From Euphorbia lathyris (Eukaryota > Streptophyta > Magnoliopsida > Malpighiales > Euphorbiaceae), in assembly GCF_963576675.1 (NCBI RefSeq), contig NC_088911.1:84535256-84599255 (forward strand): a stretch of 64,000 bases of DNA. The letters are read 5' to 3'. The notes beneath the pieces were generated by a model that was not told the DNA's origin, did no database searches, and saw only the letters and a program-made list of their open reading frames with translations. A program made the position numbers and the translations under genes. Positions within the stretch are counted from its first letter, which is position 1. Each line of letters begins with the position of its first letter. Shown here in pieces: positions 10,467 to 22,439 of this stretch.

Positions 10467-11568
10467 ATGAGGGGTCAGCATGCTCAGAAACACATGGCTC
10501 AGCAAGTTCGTCAGCCATGAAACAAATCTTTGCTGACTCAGTGGCATCAGCTTCAGATGATGATGAATCATCACTATCACTCCAGGTTGCCACCATTGTC
10601 TGCTTGCCGTTCTTTCTTTCTTTCCTCAGCGAGGGATAGCTTGACTTGATATGGCCAGTTTGATGACATTCAAAGCATGTAATGGGCTTTGAGCTGTCCT
10701 TCTTGTACTTGCTGTCGCTGGAGTCAACTTTGTACTTATCAAACTTCTTATAAGGCTTCTTAGAATATTTGTCATTCTTTTTTAATAGCCTTTTCATCTT
10801 TCTGGTAAACATAGCCATCTCTTCATCGTCTGTTGAGCTCCCATCAGTGGAGTCAGCTTTCATGATAAGAGACTTTTGCTTCTTGTCTTCAGACTTTTCT
10901 TTCACCTCGAAATTCTTCATCGAGATCTGATGGGTCAGCAGTGAGCCGATGAGTTCATCATACTTATAGGTGGTTAAGTCTTGAGCTTCTTCAATAGCAG
11001 TCTTCTTTGCTTGCCAGCTTTTAGGAAGACTCCTAAGAATCTTCTTGACTTGTTCTTCCTCAGTGAAGATCTTCCCAAGTCTCTTGAGCTCGTTGATGAT
11101 GTTTGTGAATCTTGCATTCATTTCGAACAGCTCGTACAATCTCATATGCTGGTTCACCTTGGATTCTTTCACCTTGTTGGTTCCTTCGTAGGTGACCTCC
11201 AGCTTCTTCCAGATCTCCTGCGCTGACTCACAACCTGAAATCTTGTTGTATTTTGCAGCATCTAGCGCACAGTGAAGCATGTTTATAGCCGAAGCATGAT
11301 TTTGTAGCTTCTTGAGATCATCCTCTGTCCATCTGGTCTCAGATTTGACAACCGTTTGGCCATCAACAGTTTCAACAGGAACAAATGGGCCTTGGACTAT
11401 AGATAGCCATGCACTCATATTTGTAGCCTGAATGAAATTTTTCATCCTATTCTTCCAGAAGGTATAGTTAGACCCGAAGAATAGGGGAGGCCAAGTTATG
11501 GACAGACCCTCAGGTAGAATCTGAGTTGTCAGATTTCCTGGGAGAAACCGAGTGCTGTTTTCAGCCAT
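10423..11568 (-). pseudogene. Sirevirus-like Copia gag, copy A (truncated)
   Basis: Gag polyprotein fragment of a Ty1/Copia retrotransposon of the Sirevirus type. It contains a UBN2-type gag region (SIVQGPFVPVE, TYEGT, then RLYELFEMN) at about residues 20-230 and a zinc knuckle near residue 300. The knuckle reads CFECHQTGHIKSSY: the fourth ligand of the usual C-x2-C-x4-H-x4-C is Tyr. Copy B at 22.6-24.2 kb has Cys there. Relative to B, nine residues after FEMN are missing; the deletion is flanked by TTCATTTC in B, a likely microhomology event. Homology to B stops near 10467, so the last 14 or so codons read into foreign DNA. The protease, integrase and RT are gone. It lies 50 bp downstream of its PBS and LTR. 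Confidence 0.9.
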
Positions 11569-11616
11569 AGCGGGGATCAGCTCAAGGTAGTTAAACCTTG
11601 CACAGTGAGCTTTTAA

Positions 11617-11628
11617 GCTCTGATACCA
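11617..11628 (-). promoter_or_regulatory. Primer binding site, initiator tRNA-Met type
   Basis: The minus strand reads TGGTATCAGAGC, the plant Copia primer site complementary to initiator tRNA-Met. It lies two bases inside the LTR border at 11631 and fixes the LTR to its right as the 5' LTR of copy A. Confidence 0.9.
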
Positions 11629-12352
11629 CTTGTTGGTCCCTTATACCGTAACAAGTTAGTTCTAAGGGGGGGGGATAGGAACTATTTAAAATTTTGCACG
11701 TTGAGGCTGACTTCTTTTTCTTTTAAAAAGGTTTACACAACGCGCTGAGTGAGCTTAAGACGCTAGCTTAGTCAACTGGTGACTAATACAGCTTCTTTCC
11801 TTGAGTCAGGATATAGCACTTGAGTCTATTCCTGAACTCAGATACTCAATGCACACAACTCAGCGTGACCTCTTTACTTAGTCAGTATTTAAGCAAGCAA
11901 TATATATATTAAAGGAGTTTAAGGTTAGAAAGATGTTACTCAACAAATTTATCCAGGTTCGGCCTCTATGCCTACGTCCTGTCCCCGGAACACGTTCCGA
12001 GCTTTCGAATTCTCTACTGAGCTCTTTAAAGGTAGAGCACCAAACCTTTTACAACTAGAAGCTGAGTATAACAAGAGTACCTTCCTCTATACCTCTACTC
12101 ACTCCTATTCTACCGCTGAGTACTATAACCGAGTACTCAGCCTCTCCTTTCTATTTCTAGAATTGATAATAAGATTGTCCTAAACAACAATTGCTAAGAC
12201 ACTTTAGATGATTGGAAATCACTCTAGACTTTTACACAATAATTTGGAAATTGGTGTAAGTATATGCTTTGCTTTTTCTCACAGAACTTCAAGTGTGAAT
12301 TTGGTCAGCGTAATGGCTAGTTGAAGATATGCATCGAATGAAGCAACTGAAA

Positions 12353-12365
12353 GGCCTATTTATAG
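12353..12365 (-). promoter_or_regulatory. LTR TATA box (copy A)
   Basis: The minus strand reads CTATAAATAGGCC. It sits in the middle of the LTR, as expected at a U3/R boundary, and is conserved at 24955-24967 in copy B. Confidence 0.6.
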
Positions 12366-12819
12366 TGACACTTGAGGCATTCGATGATTTCGAATTTCGA
12401 AATAACCGTTGGAGGGAAACGGCTTCATGTCGTTGTCACTCAGTCTGCTTCAGTGTCGTTGGCCAATCAGATTCTTGCATCTTCTGTCTTCGGTCAGTGC
12501 TGAGCAGCTTTTGGTCAGTCCAACAGAATATCTCTCCTTTTACGGCAAAGTCAACCAGACAACTTTCTCTGTCTTCTGAACTTTATCCGAAGTGGAAATA
12601 CTTTGTCTGGAAGTTGCTCTTGCTCAGCTGCTGTCTTGTACTTTGTCAACCAGACAGCTTTCTCGATCCTTCTCATGCTGAGCTGCGTTTTATCAATAAC
12701 GACAACGTTTTGTTTACACGGGCCGAGTGGTCTTGATCTGTTTTGGCTTGGGCCTTTGACTTTCTTTTGGGCCTTTAGCCTTTTAATATTTGTGTCTTAT
12801 AAACAAGTAACTTAACATT

Positions 12820-13919
12820 CACTACAACAAATATTCAATATTGAGACGAAAATTCGTCTAACAAAATAATTTTTGTCATAATTAATGTACTTATTGTGAC
12901 AAAACATAATTAGTAAAAAAATGTGAAAATTCCAAACAAAATTATGACAAAATAATGTTTCGTCCAAATATTTATCACAATAAAGCACTAGTCAATCAAT
13001 ATTATGACAAAAAAAATTGTCACACATTTTTGTCATAAATACATAAGGTTGTGACAAAAATTCATATGTAAAATTTTTTTTATCACAACTAATGTATTTA
13101 TTGTGATCAAATAATAATTAGTAAAAAAAGGTAAAAAAAAAACAAAAGAAATCGTGAGAAAAAAATATTTTGTCGAAATATTTATCACAAGAAAGTAGAA
13201 CTTAATACGTATTATGATAAAAACAAATTGCCACGTCATTTTTGTCATAAATATATAAAGATGTAACGAAACATTTATACGATAAAATAACTGTTTTCGC
13301 AATTAATGTACTTATTATGACAAAATTACAATTAGTAAAAAAATGAAAAAACAAAACCAAATTATGACAGTAATATTTATCAAATTAGACTAATCTATTG
13401 TTTCGGAAATCAATTTATAAATTTTCATATTTATCTGGGGATTAGAATGTGTCAGAGATTAATATAAGATATATGATTAAGCATTAATCATCTTGAGCTT
13501 TTAGTTCAAACGGTTCCATGACATGGTATTAGAGTTGCTTGGACCAAACGGTCGAGGGTTCCCCGGCAACCTCATAAATTTGTAGAATTAAAAACACATT
13601 ACGGGTTGGGCCTGTGTTGTACACGCTGCAAGCCCAATGGGTATTTGCATGTGGAGGTGTGTCAGAGATTAATATAAGATATACGATTTAGCGGGTTGGA
13701 CCTGTGTTGTACAAGCTGCAAGCCCAATGAGCATTTGCGTATAGGGATGTGTATATAACATTTTTCTTACTACATTATGTAGTCACTAAAAACTTATTAA
13801 ACCAGGCTTATTGTGACTAGGATGGTGACAAAAACTTTGTAACAAGAAGTTTCTTATGACAAAATTATAACTTATTTTGACAAATTAAATTGTCGCAACA
13901 AGCTTGAATTCTTGTAGTG
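12820..13919. mobile_element. Non-autonomous CACTA element with ATT target duplication
   Basis: It begins CACTACAACAAATATTC and ends GAATTCTTGTAGTG, and is exactly 1100 bp. ATT flanks it on both sides (12817-12819 and 13920-13922), the 3-bp duplication characteristic of CACTA. The other LTR copy reads AACATTGAATAAAC at this point and so provides the empty site. TTGTCATAAT/ATTATGACAA motifs recur through both subterminal regions. No transposase ORF is present, so mobilisation would need an autonomous relative. A repeated block beginning GTGTCAGAGATTAATATAAG lies at about 13450 and 13656. Confidence 0.93.
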
Positions 13920-14046
13920 ATTGAACAAACACATTAGTATAAAAAACCAAAGCATTTAAACTTAGTGTGTTAGAATATTTTTAGCATTACTTAAATAATT
14001 TTGTCAAATCAAAATCATGTGGAAAGGTGTTTCAACACTATCTACT

Positions 14047-15718
14047 GTTGCTAACGTAGTGCCCACAACTCTAGTTCCAAGTTCACGAGCACAAAGAAAA
14101 TAGAAGATCAAACAAGTCAGAATCTCAACCAAAATAAAATAATCAATAAAGATTGTCTCTAACAAATCGACACAAAATCAAAGAGAAAGAGGAAGAGATA
14201 GAAATTAATCGTATGGAAGCAAGCGGAGCAAAATTCTCCTTGAACTAGTGATGGTTGAATTTTCTCTCTCATCTCTCTTAGGGTTACCCGGGATCCTTAA
14301 GTAAGGGGGGTATAAATAGCCTCTTGTATCTAAACCCTAGTTAAATAGAATTAGGTTACTTAATTAGAGTTTTATTCTAAATAATACTCTATAAATATTA
14401 TCTATAATTATATCTAAATATAAAGATAATATTTAGTTGTTTAATAGAATAATAATTAGAAGAAATATAATCACATTAACCCTTCTAATTTAATTACCCT
14501 ATAATTAATCTAACCACAATTATAATCTAATCATAATTGTCTAAATAAATTAATCAACACATGTGTAAAACACATGTAATTTTCGCCCGCCCCCCCTCCT
14601 TATTGGGCTTTAAAACTATTTTGGGCTTCCATCTATTAATTAATATCAATTCCTCTTTTTGGTTCTAAGTCTTATGTGTGACCCATTAGGTTCTTATTGC
14701 TACTAGTCGTATACAACCATTAAATTAATTTCCCAAAATTATATTTAATCTTTGCATAACGTAATGAGTGCGCGGACTGTGAATAGCAGAACCGTAAACA
14801 TTCCCCCAGAGCTATAAGAAGACAGGTTGATTTTGTCGTTTGACCTTTCCGTATTAGGTCCAGTATAATTTGATCCTTCATCAACTACATCCTCAAATGA
14901 ATCTTATGACTATGGATAATGTCAAGTCATATATAGCGAGATGTTCATTTTACTTATACAGGTAGAGTTAACTCCGAATAGATGGATTAAGTGAAATCTG
15001 TATTTCTTCTCTTAATCTATCACCTTGCAAGGATTTAGAGTCAAGTCTTCCACAAACGATCCTTGGACATATCTCTCATTTATCAGAAGTGGCGAATGCT
15101 CAACCCAATATTAACTATTCTGCAATTACTTCATGTGATACCCAACGCCTGCCCGCACACACCCCAGGGTCCTCCCTGTTATGGATTGTGTTTGAACAGA
15201 GTCAAAGTATCACATTCCATAATCCAGAATCACTAATTAATATTCCTTTGAGTTTGAGGATTACTTATACCTACTAATACCAATGTGATGAACATGTGAT
15301 ATACGATAAATCCATCTATCCTGTTATCTCAAGTCGGGTCCCCAATCCTAATGAACTCCTTCACTGGATCCATGTAACTGTCCAAATATCTACATACCTG
15401 AAGCTTATGAGATCAGCTCCCTGTTCACAACAAAAGACATTATTACATGCAAGTCTCAACAGTATTATGCCAATCCCTATTCAAACACATTACTTGACTT
15501 GGGGTGGTTTTAAGTTTATTAGTTTATTATAATGTTTTATCTCACTTCATGCTTGTATGAACACTTTATAATCACTTTAAATAAACTTAAGGATTTTCTT
15601 TTATTCGACTTATTTAGTTCTTGAAAGTGATTGCCTTTATATAGTTGAAAACTATATCTTATTAGAATAAATGATATAAAAGAACAATTCATTTACAACT
15701 GGTTTATATCCCACAACA
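14047..15718 (-). mobile_element. Degenerate Copia LTR (probably solo)
   Basis: Runs from TGTTGCTAACG to CCCACAACA on the plus strand, with a TATA-like GGTATAAATAG near 14309. AT-rich tracts and a segment beginning TGTGTGACCCATTAGG resemble the LTR architecture of the Copia element at 51.2-59.5 kb. Just outside the right end, the minus strand reads TTGGGGTTTAGTGTCC, possibly a decayed polypurine region. No PBS or coding region is attached and no target duplication is visible. Borders are approximate. Confidence 0.5.
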
Positions 15719-15883
15719 ATTGACTACAGGACACTAAACCCCAATAACATATGGCTTCATTAACCTGGGATCGGGTATACACCAACAAATAACTGTCAGT
15801 TTAAACTTTCTTGGTTCCAGTTAGGATACTTACCTTTTCCTTTTTTGGTAGGTCCATGCATTCTCTTGGGGAATTGTGGCTAT

Positions 15884-16138
15884 GCCTTCAAGATTAGCTT
15901 CTGGAGGTTCGTAGCTGAGTGCCCACTAAGTTGGGTGTATTATTTGGGAGACAGGGTCCATTATTGGTAGTGGGGACCCATTGGATGTACTATCCATTTT
16001 CATCCTCGTGACGAGACTATGTACATCTCATGTTATACTAGTGATGAGGAGAATTTCAAGAGGCTGGTTAGGGGAGTCAAAGTGACTGAGTCAGCTGGTA
16101 GCGACTATCCTGAATTCATTTGGGATACCTTGAGTTAG
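15884..16138 (+). pseudogene. Unrecognised coding remnant
   Basis: One frame reads coherent protein for about 84 codons with a single TAG at about 15974: FWRFVAECPLSWVYYLGD, later HFHPRDETMYISCYTSDEEN and DYPEFIWDTLS, then a stop. Aromatic-rich blocks of this type occur in gag-like or antisense ORFs of plant LTR retrotransposons, but I cannot name the family. It lies between an old Copia LTR and a hAT-like terminus and is certainly decayed. Confidence 0.35.
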
Positions 16139-16177
16139 ACTCTTATACACCCTAAAGACGTTGGTTATGCTCCTGAG

Positions 16178-16360
16178 TAGGGCTGGACACAGTTCGGTCC
16201 AAGTCGGGGATTCATGAATCTCCAGTATTAGATTGAAATTCAAATCTCTAGAATTGAATTGTCCGAAAATTTCAGTCCAGTCCAGTTCAGGGATTCGGTT
16301 CCGGTCCAATCCAATATAATTTTTCGATGATTCGGATAAATATCTAATATTTTAAGTCCT
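16178..16360. mobile_element. hAT-like MITE terminus (one end)
   Basis: TAGGGCTGGACAC followed by degenerate GTTCGGTCC/CAGTCCAGTCC repeats and ending GGTTCCGGTCC resembles the ends of common plant hAT-type MITEs rich in CGGT motifs. Only one end is recognisable and no target duplication was found. Confidence 0.4.
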
Positions 16361-16532
16361 AAAAAATAAATTAAAAATTTAATTTACAAGATAATAAAAT
16401 ATAGAATTTTATTATCTTACATAACTTGAAATAAATAATATTTTTTTAGGAAGTAAACAACTTTCATTAAAAGTTACAGTAGACAACAAGGCTAAAAAAC
16501 CCCACAAAAATCAAAGTTACAAAATAACAAAT

Positions 16533-17400
16533 CACTACAAAAAAATGATCTATAACGACACTAAAATTTATGGTTTAACGACGCTTTTCGATGTCGTTAA
16601 GCCCTTACCCACGCTTTTCAAAGTGTCGTCACAACCGTCGTTAAATCGCGTGTCATTAATTTTAACGACGCATAAAATCTTATGTGAGTAAATTTAATCC
16701 GACGACATATTGCAAATAATCGTCATCATGCTACCAACACTTAAATTTTTTACGTCGTAACTTTTTTATATTATTTATTTTTATTTTTCTATATTTCAAC
16801 TACGTTTTAATAAAGCGTCGCAAATTTAACAACACTTAATTTTTGTTATGTCGTTATTTCGCTTCAAGTCTCAAATGAAACGACAATTTTTTTGCTAAAT
16901 TATTGTCCTTAAATTACAATATATGAATATAATGTTTTGAAATTGAATATACATATTGTCATTATATCAATATTTTAATAACACATAATGATAGAAAAAG
17001 AATACATTAAGAAAGTAGATAAAATAGAACTAGAACTAGCTTCGATATAATTGAACAGTCTGGACATAAATACTGGTATGTTAAAGAGTTAAATGCTCTT
17101 AAAAAAACCTAGAAACTTCTAATACAACCAAAACTTACTAAGCAACTTCTACTTAAAAACAATCAGAGTTAAATGCATGAAAAATGATGAAACACTTAGG
17201 TAGTTTATTTCCTTGCAGATAGAAAAAATTTCTTCTTAAAATGTAGCTGGATTTGTTCCTTCCCTTCATTAGCAATTGTGGATCCATTCCTTATAGATAT
17301 GAGAGAGATATAGTTAAACGATTGAAAAGCTCAATCTTTAATATATAGGAGTTCACGTGAGAATAAATACCAAATTAAGTTCAAAATCTTGATCTAATTG
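16533..17400 (+). mobile_element. CACTA left terminus and interior fragment
   Basis: Begins CACTACAAAAAAATG at 16533. AACGACG/CGTCGTT subterminal motifs follow at about 16555, 16579, 16594, 16622, 16638, 16660, 16699 and 16759, in both orientations. The right end is absent; the fragment is interrupted at or before the retroviral-type LTR beginning at 17422. The part after about 16960 is AT-rich and featureless. Confidence 0.6.
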
Positions 17401-17421
17401 CTCATAGGAGGAGGAACCATT

Positions 17422-18785
17422 TGTTGAAACACCTTTCCACATGATTTTGATTTGACAAAATTATTTAAGTTAATCCATGATTAAGGCAATTAAATTTAAG
17501 TGCTTTGGTTTAATTGTACTAATATGTTTGTTCAATGTTGAGTATAATTATAAGTGGACAGAAATAAAAAGTACGACAGAATGAAGTCAGCATGAGGCAC
17601 AGAAGCTGAGTAGAACACAACTCAGCATCATAAAAAAAAGTCTTCTTCAGAACAAACGCTTGAAGACGAAGCTGACCGAAGAAGCTGAGTAGAACATGAC
17701 TCAGCCTCGCTATAGACAAAGATCGAATGCAACGTCTATTAGAGTCAAGCTGAGTGTTCATCAGGACAGCGCCAATGATCCGTTTACTAAAAGACAAGAT
17801 CCGATAGAGATCTGCGCCAATTCAAAACCTTTGGAATTACGCAAGGAGACAGTTTCGAGATGCATGGGTCAACTGGCCGTTGGCTAAAAGACGAAACTAG
17901 CGCTAGAAGACGAACCTAGCGGAAGAAGACAAGCCTGACGCCTGCTAAATTCAGACGACAGGATTGGCCTGCAAGAACTGTATGCTGACCAGTGAATGAC
18001 GCAAGAAGACCGTTTGAATTCAACGGATACATCCGAATTCAAATGATTGCAATCTCAGAATTCACTATAAAAGGACAAGTTCTTCACTTGGATCCTTTGC
18101 CGAAGTACAAAAGAGAAAAGCATACATACAAGCACATACAAACAAGAAAAAGCAAATACTTACACCCAATTCCTATTTCTGTGTAAAAGTCTAGATTGAA
18201 TTTGTATTCATCTAAAGTGTTCTTCATCTAGAAAGAACAAATTTGTGTCAATTGTAAAGATTGAGAGAGTGGTGTTTTAGTACTCAGCGGTAGAGAAAAT
18301 CTGAGTGTTTGGTTATAGCACTTAGTAGGGTTGAGTAGATGAATAGAGGAAGGTACTCTTGCATACTCAACTGCTTTGTAAAAGGTTTGTGCTCTACCTT
18401 TAAAGAGCTCAGTATTGGATTGAAAAAGCCCGGAAGGATTCTGGGGACTGGACGTAGGCGGTGAGGCCGAACCAGGATAAGTCTGCTGAGTAATTTCTAA
18501 CTCTTCCTCTCAATATATATATGTATGTGTTGCTTGCTTAAATTACTCAGGATATAAATTGTATAAGCTGACACTGAATAATCAGAGTGCTGAGTTGGAA
18601 GCTGACCTAAGTGTTAATTCCCAACTCACAAGTAAAACGGTTCTAGTCAGTCTCTGACTAAAGCTGTCTTACATCTCTCTCGGTCGTGCTGACCAGAACT
18701 GAGTTAAGTAATTTAAAGAATTGTTTAAGTCAGCATAATTAAGCGAAAAAGTTACATTAGTTCCTAACCCCCCATTGGGACTAAT
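17422..18785 (+). mobile_element. Sirevirus LTR in plus orientation, 3' end cut
   Basis: Starts TGTTGAAACACCTTTCC and matches, in opposite orientation, the LTRs at 11631-14037 and 24241-25575. A purine-rich AGGAGGAGGAACCATT lies immediately upstream, as a 3'-LTR polypurine tract would. TATA box CTATAAAAGG is at 18065-18074. Alignment ends near CCATTGGGACTAA at about 18785, so the last 40 or so bases of the LTR are missing, replaced by a gypsy-type LTR. With copy B's LTR it forms an inverted pair about 5.5 kb apart. Confidence 0.8.
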
Positions 18786-20092
18786 GCTATTTGGAGTTTT
18801 CGTGCATGCGCAGGGATAAGTTCGGGCGAAAAATACATCTTGGGACATCCAGCGACCGCGAAGAGGCGTGCCGGGCAAAACTGCTCGTCGAACTGGCCTA
18901 TTTAGGCCAGCTCTCGGCGAGCTGGCCTTCGTAGGCCAGCTCGCCGAGTAGGCCCTCATGGGCCTGCTCGGGCGAGCAGGCCTGCAAGGGCCAGCTCGGC
19001 GAGCTGACCTGCGGGAATCAGTCAAAAGACTGATTCCCGGCCACACGAAGCCACGATCGACCCCACGACTTCCCACCTATAAAAGGATACGAATTAGGTC
19101 AGAAAGAGGGTCCGAGCCGCGTCTATAAATAGAACTTTTCAATTGTAAATTAGATATCTTTTATCTTTGTAAAAACCTAAGCTCCCACCTTGAGAAATCC
19201 TCTCCACCTCCTCCATCACCTTCAACCTCCATTGAAGACAGCTCCGAAGCTCCATTCACCGAGGATTGCTCAAGTTCCATCCTTAAGTCCTAGGAAGATG
19301 CCTGCATTGGTAGACAGGTTCCCTGAAAGGAATTTTTCTTCTTTTATATTCTGTCTAGCCTCTGATCCATGTTATGAATCCTAGGCTCATTGTATCTTCG
19401 TGACAATACTTTTCATCTTTGATATATATTATAGTTTTGTTTATCCAATTGTTTTATCGCTTTAATCTTTGTCTTACGCTTTGTCTGATTGGTTTAACTC
19501 ATTCGATAATCCCAAAATTAAGTTGGCACATATTGCGAGCTGAATCTGACCTAGTCAGTGCCTATAGGATTGACGACCCTATAGAAGATTAAGCCCAAAT
19601 TGCTGAGCCTTAGAGATAGTTTCGGCCTTACAAGGGAATCATGAACTAGGGACCTCAGGAGGATAGGTAGGGTTAATCGCCTCATACACAAGTGACTTAT
19701 ATTAGGTTTTAATTCTGTTGTCTAAACAATCTATTTTCATTATCATCGTATCCCCTCATGTTCCTTCGGGTAATTACATTGGTAAAAGATCACCTAGGAG
19801 TAGTTTAACTTAATTAGGAGTAGAATAACTTAGTTCGAATTAGATAACTTAGCTAGGAGTAGCATAATTCAACTAGGAGTAGATTAACTTAATCAAAACA
19901 ACCTCAAAACCCACACAGCCTAGATAACACCTGAGACCAAGTAGCTCGATACTTGCAGAAATAAATCCTGTGGACGATACCTGGACCTATCCAGAATTTT
20001 ATTACTTGATAATGACGGGGTACACTCATCCCTTCCTTAGATCGGCCTCAACGGCGGGAACCGAACTCATAAGCCGCTGAGGCCCCATCACA
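18786..20092 (+). mobile_element. Ty3/gypsy-type LTR plus short internal stub
   Basis: The interval has two TATA-like boxes (CTATAAAAGG at 19077 and CTATAAATAG at 19123), a pyrimidine/A-rich leader-like stretch, and near its end GTGGACGATACCTGGACC with TCCAGAATTTTATTACTTG. Such ends are typical of Tat/Athila-group gypsy LTRs. The LTR probably ends near GGGGTACACTCA at about 20031. About 60 bases further on, the sequence changes abruptly into Copia RT at about 20093. AGGAGTAG-containing short repeats lie at 19795-19885. Only this LTR and a stub are left. Confidence 0.5.
18905..19002. repeat. GC-rich hairpin cluster in the gypsy-type LTR
   Basis: Three or four successive palindromes built on GGCCAGCTC/GAGCTGGCC and GGCCTGCTC/GAGCAGGCC. 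Examples are the 23-base hairpin at 18905-18927 and the 22-base hairpin at 18961-18982. It lies about 80-170 bases upstream of a TATA box, so a regulatory or structural role in the promoter region is possible. Confidence 0.75.
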
Positions 20093-20770
20093 TACTTAGT
20101 TTGACTGATGAAGATGTCATTTTTCCCTTGTTTGATTTGAAGTCCAAGGAAGAAGTTGAGTTCTCCCATCATTGACATTTCAAACTCAGTCTGCATCTGC
20201 TGACTAAATTCCTTGCACATGGACTCATTAGTGGCACCAAAAATAATATCATCAATATATATCTGAGCCAGTAGGGTATATTTACCCTTCCTCTTAATGA
20301 ATAAGGTTGTATCAGCTTTACCTCTGACATAATTTCTAGTCAGCAGGAAACTGGTTAGCCTCTCATACCAAGCACGTGGTGCTTGCTTGAGACCATACAA
20401 AGCCTTTTTGAGCTTATAAACGTGGTTTGGGAACTTGGGATCCTCAAACCCTAGAGGCTGATTAACATAGACTTCCTCGTTTATAACTCCATTAAGGAAT
20501 GCACTCTTAACATCCATTTAAAATAACTTGAAGTTCATGTAACTAACATATGCACATAAAATTCTTATAGCCTCTAGCCTTGCCACTGGGGCGAAGGTCT
20601 CACCGTAGTCAATACCTTTTTGCTGACTATAGCCCTGAGCTACAAGTCTTGCTTTGTTCCTGACTACGTTCCCTTGTTCATTTAGCTTGTTGCAGAATAC
20701 CCATCTTGTTCCTATGGTCTTCTAGCTTTTTGGGTTTGGCACTAAGTCTCATACTTCATTTCTTCTGAAC
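20026..20770 (-). pseudogene. Copia reverse transcriptase fragment, copy B
   Basis: C-terminal pol of the Sirevirus copy. Recognisable are [10 protein letters not shown], the [12 protein letters not shown] block and the catalytic YIDDIIFG at about 20240-20265, followed by [11 protein letters not shown]. Upstream, [11 protein letters not shown] and [13 protein letters not shown] are readable to about 20720, but in-frame stops interrupt the frame (for example just before MDVKSAF and at 20725-20735). The frame runs into non-Copia DNA at about 20092, losing the rest of RT, RNase H and the 3' LTR. Confidence 0.85.
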
Positions 20771-21236
20771 TGATCGAGTTCTTCTTGCATTGCACCCATC
20801 CAGAACTCATCGTGCTCAGCTTCAGAGAAGTTCTTTGGTTCCAAAACCGAGACGAATGCTACGTTGCTGAGGTATCTCCTGAGTTGATTTCTTGTCATCA
20901 GGGTGTTTCCAGTAGCATCAAGAATAGCACTCTCTAAGTGTCCTCTTGGTATTCTGATCTCTTTTGGTAGAGTGATGTCTTGAGCTGGTTGTGTTTCAAC
21001 AATCTCTGCAGGTATATATTGGTCAGTGAAACCAATTTGAGTTTCGCTTTTACCTTTGGTCAGCCCTTGAGGTAGTGACTCAGTGACTGTTTCTTGGTCA
21101 GCAGGTGCTGAGTATGGATCATCCTTAGTCAGCTGATTGTCTTTTCCTGCAGGGTTAGTTTCATCGAACTCAATGTGTACGGACTCTTCTAAGACCTGAG
21201 TTCGTTTATTGAAAACTTTATATGCTTTGTTGTTTG

Positions 21237-22430
21237 TTAAAAGATAGCTTCATCAGCTTTTGAATCAAACTTAGCAAGGCTGTCTTTAGTATTTAGAATG
21301 AAACATTTACAACCGAAGGCACGAAAGTATCTAATGTTGGGTTTTCGTCCTTTCCAAAGTTCGTAGGGGGTCTTCTTTAATATAGGTCTGACTAGAGCCC
21401 TATTAAGTATGTAGCAAGCTGTGTTGATAGCTTCTCCCCAAAAGTACTTTGGAAGCCTATTGTCACTCAGCATTGTCCTGGCTATTTCAACCAAAGTTCT
21501 GTTTTTCCTCTCAACTACCCCATTCTGTTGAGGCATTCTAGGAGCAGAAAAGTGATGGTCAATGCCGTTGGCTTCACAGAATTCAACAAACTGTTGGTTT
21601 TTGAATTCTCCACCATTATCACTTCGGATGTGAGCTAACTTTAGGTCTTTATCATTTTCAAGTTTTCTTACTAATGTTGAAAACGTCTCAAGGGTTTCAT
21701 CCTTGCTACTCAGCAAGATGATCCAAGTGTACCGAGAAAAGTCATCTACAACGACCAAGGAAAATCTCCTACCACCCAAGCTCAACGGCTGGACTGGTCC
21801 GAAGAGATCCAAGTGTAGCAACTCTAGTGGACGCTTGGTTGAGACAATGTTTTTACTGTGAAAAGATTTTTTAGTTTGTTTTCCATACTGACAAGCATTG
21901 CATAATTGATCCTTTTCGAACTTAAGTTCTGGCAGTCCCTCAACTAATTGCTTTCTTGCTAATTTGGCCAGGAGGTCCATGCTTACATGACCAAGTCTCC
22001 TGTGCCATAGCCAAGAATTTTCTTCCTTTGACACTAAGCATGTATTTTTTGAAAATTTCTTTTCCAAATTCAGCATAAAGACATTATCAACACGAGGGGC
22101 AGTTAAAATTAATTCATTTGTTTTTCCCTCGAGTATTTTACATCTAGTGTCATCAAATATAACTTTTATGCCATTGTCACACAGTTGAGCTACGCTCAGT
22201 AAGTTATATTTAAGTCCACTCACTAGGGAGACTGACTCAATAGTAAGATTACCACCAACGGTTCCTGACCCTACTATATTACCCTTATTGTTGTCTCGGA
22301 AACTTACGCTTCCACCTCGTTTACACACAAGTGTGATGAACTGAGTTTCATCACTAGTCATATGCCTCGAGCATGCGCTGTCAATGTACCACATCTTTGA
22401 CTTCTCAGCACACCTCAGGCTTACCTGCAA
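21237..22430 (-). pseudogene. Copia protease-integrase, copy B
   Basis: Continuous 397-codon frame. The protease motif near residue 18 reads DSACSRHMT; plant Copia proteases normally have D-S/T-G, so Gly is Ala here. Next comes a gag-pre-integrase zinc-binding block (LWHRRLGHVS ... CNACQYGK), then the integrase core with Asp in LDLFGPV, Asp in RSDNGGEF and Glu in QNGVVERKNRT, the expected DDE triad. Downstream DNA to about 20770 continues the linker towards RT with a frame change. Upstream it is separated from gag by stops, so the original single polyprotein is broken. Confidence 0.88.
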
Positions 22431-22439
22431 TATAACTAG

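Larger units (their letters stand above)
11631..14037 (-). mobile_element. 5' LTR of Sirevirus copy A, split by a CACTA element
   Basis: On the plus strand it starts TGTTGGTCCC and ends GTGTTTCAACA, giving TGTTG/CAACA inverted ends. It aligns along its length with the LTR at 24241-25575. Removing the 1100-bp CACTA insert plus 3 bp leaves about 1.3 kb, the same size as the other copy. Transcription direction is minus. No matching 3' LTR is present for this copy. Confidence 0.9.

Noticed and set aside
12329..12815. ORFs of 70-135 codons inside the copy A LTR
   Set aside because: They lie in LTR sequence and have no counterpart of equal length in copy B.
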